DNA from: Acidobacteriota bacterium
GTDB taxonomy: Bacteria > Acidobacteriota > Vicinamibacteria > Vicinamibacterales > SCN-69-37
NCBI GenBank assembly: GCA_947467605.1
Contig: CANIII010000007.1
Location: 62,001-126,000 of the forward strand
Length of the DNA stretch: 64,000 nucleotides
Reading direction: 5' to 3'
Positions within the stretch are counted from its first letter, which is position 1; the number at the start of each line of letters is the position of its first letter. The notes beneath the pieces were generated by a model, which was not told the origin of the DNA, searched no databases, and saw only the letters and a list, made by a program, of their open reading frames with translations. The position numbers and the translations under genes were made by a program. This document shows, one piece after another, positions 63,707-64,000 of the stretch.

Positions 63707-64000
63707 GTGGCTGATCTCGAATTCCTCGCCGCGATTCCGATCTTCAGCTTCTTCAGCCGCGACGAACTGGCTGCCGCTGAGAAGCAGTTCCGGGAAGTGT
63801 CGTTCGCCAAAGACGATGTGATCATGCGCATCGGCGACCCGGGCGACACGTTCTATGTCGTGCTCGATGGCGAGTTGGAGGTGTGGGACGCCAGCACACC
63901 GCCGCGCCAGACCGGTTCGATCAGCCGTGGCGACTGTTTCGGCGAGATGGCGCTCTTGCAGGGCGGCAAACGCGGCGCCACGGTCACGGCCGCGCGTCGC
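63707..64000 (+). CDS. Cyclic-nucleotide-binding domain protein (cut by right edge)
   Basis: The first 98 residues are a CNB/CAP-family domain: FLAAIPIFSFFSRDELAAAE, GDPGDTFYVVLDGELEV, then the phosphate-binding cassette GDCFGEMALLQGGKRGATV with its conserved Glu and Arg. What follows (DNA-binding domain, enzyme or another CNB) lies outside the window. Together with the cyclases it supports cAMP signalling as a theme here. Confidence 0.88.
   Translation, partial: MADLEFLAAIPIFSFFSRDELAAAEKQFREVSFAKDDVIMRIGDPGDTFYVVLDGELEVWDASTPPRQTGSISRGDCFGEMALLQGGKRGATVTAARR

Noticed and set aside
1-64000. CRISPR arrays, insertion sequences, transposases, rRNA genes and a replication origin
   Set aside because: No regularly spaced direct repeats, transposase-like proteins, IS ends, rRNA sequence or DnaA-box cluster with dnaA/dnaN context could be seen.

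Overview
This is a GC-rich, gene-dense chromosomal window with about 50 genes, mostly in short operons with ATGA, GTGA or TGATG overlaps. The gene set suggests an Acidobacteriota genome of the Vicinamibacteria type: tandem VWA (TIGR03436-like) secreted proteins, BNR/VPS10-like repeat proteins, a prolyl oligopeptidase, a TIGR03067 gene, CHASE2 cyclases and a TatT-type TRAP transporter. The taxon is an inference from this gene mix. Many genes have a -10-like hexamer only 6-11 nt before the start codon and no Shine-Dalgarno sequence, which points to widespread leaderless transcription.

Layout. 1-5.8 kb: a sulfatase-fold hydrolase (cut by the left edge) diverging from an AmiE-like/NamZ-like cell-wall recycling fusion, a diacylglycerol-kinase-type lipid kinase, and a DUF420 / ctaB / cupredoxin operon for haem-copper oxidase assembly. 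6.6-8.7 kb: tRNA-Glu(CTC) and a membrane O-acyltransferase. 8.8-19.5 kb: a CHASE2 adenylate cyclase with an M48 protease, an ornithine-cyclodeaminase-family / proline-racemase-family divergent pair, a large BNR-repeat exoprotein and a truncated SPFH gene. 19.6-26.2 kb: a TolC / adaptor / RND efflux operon with a methyltransferase. 26.6-31 kb: a TRAP transporter with a TatT (TPR) subunit and fused Q-M permease. 31-34.8 kb: prolyl oligopeptidase translationally coupled to a VapBC-like toxin-antitoxin pair, then a TIGR03067 pseudogene. 35-42.8 kb: a Tat-exported M24 peptidase, three tandem VWA paralogues, a UPF0489 protein, a BNR protein and a 471-aa protein I do not recognise.

43-54.7 kb holds one complete chemosensory operon: two sister MCPs, a double-CheW protein, a CheA-REC hybrid kinase with two HPt-like domains, a protein with three receiver-type domains fused to a class III nucleotide cyclase, CheR and CheB. 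No stand-alone CheY or flagellar gene is present. The likely output is therefore a cyclic nucleotide rather than a flagellar switch.

54.8-61.8 kb holds a cluster I cannot assign to a known system. Two ~1,000-aa paralogues carry an N-terminal SGNH/GDSL-hydrolase-like domain in which every catalytic block is substituted, followed by a long shared C-terminal region. They are divergently transcribed, and a 236-aa companion gene precedes the minus-strand copy. The right end has a degenerate tandem cyclase-like protein, a small beta-barrel protein and a cyclic-nucleotide-binding gene cut by the right edge. The most interesting targets are the pseudo-SGNH cluster, the chemosensory-cyclase operon, the leaderless promoter pattern and a perfect nested palindrome inside the NamZ-fusion coding sequence.
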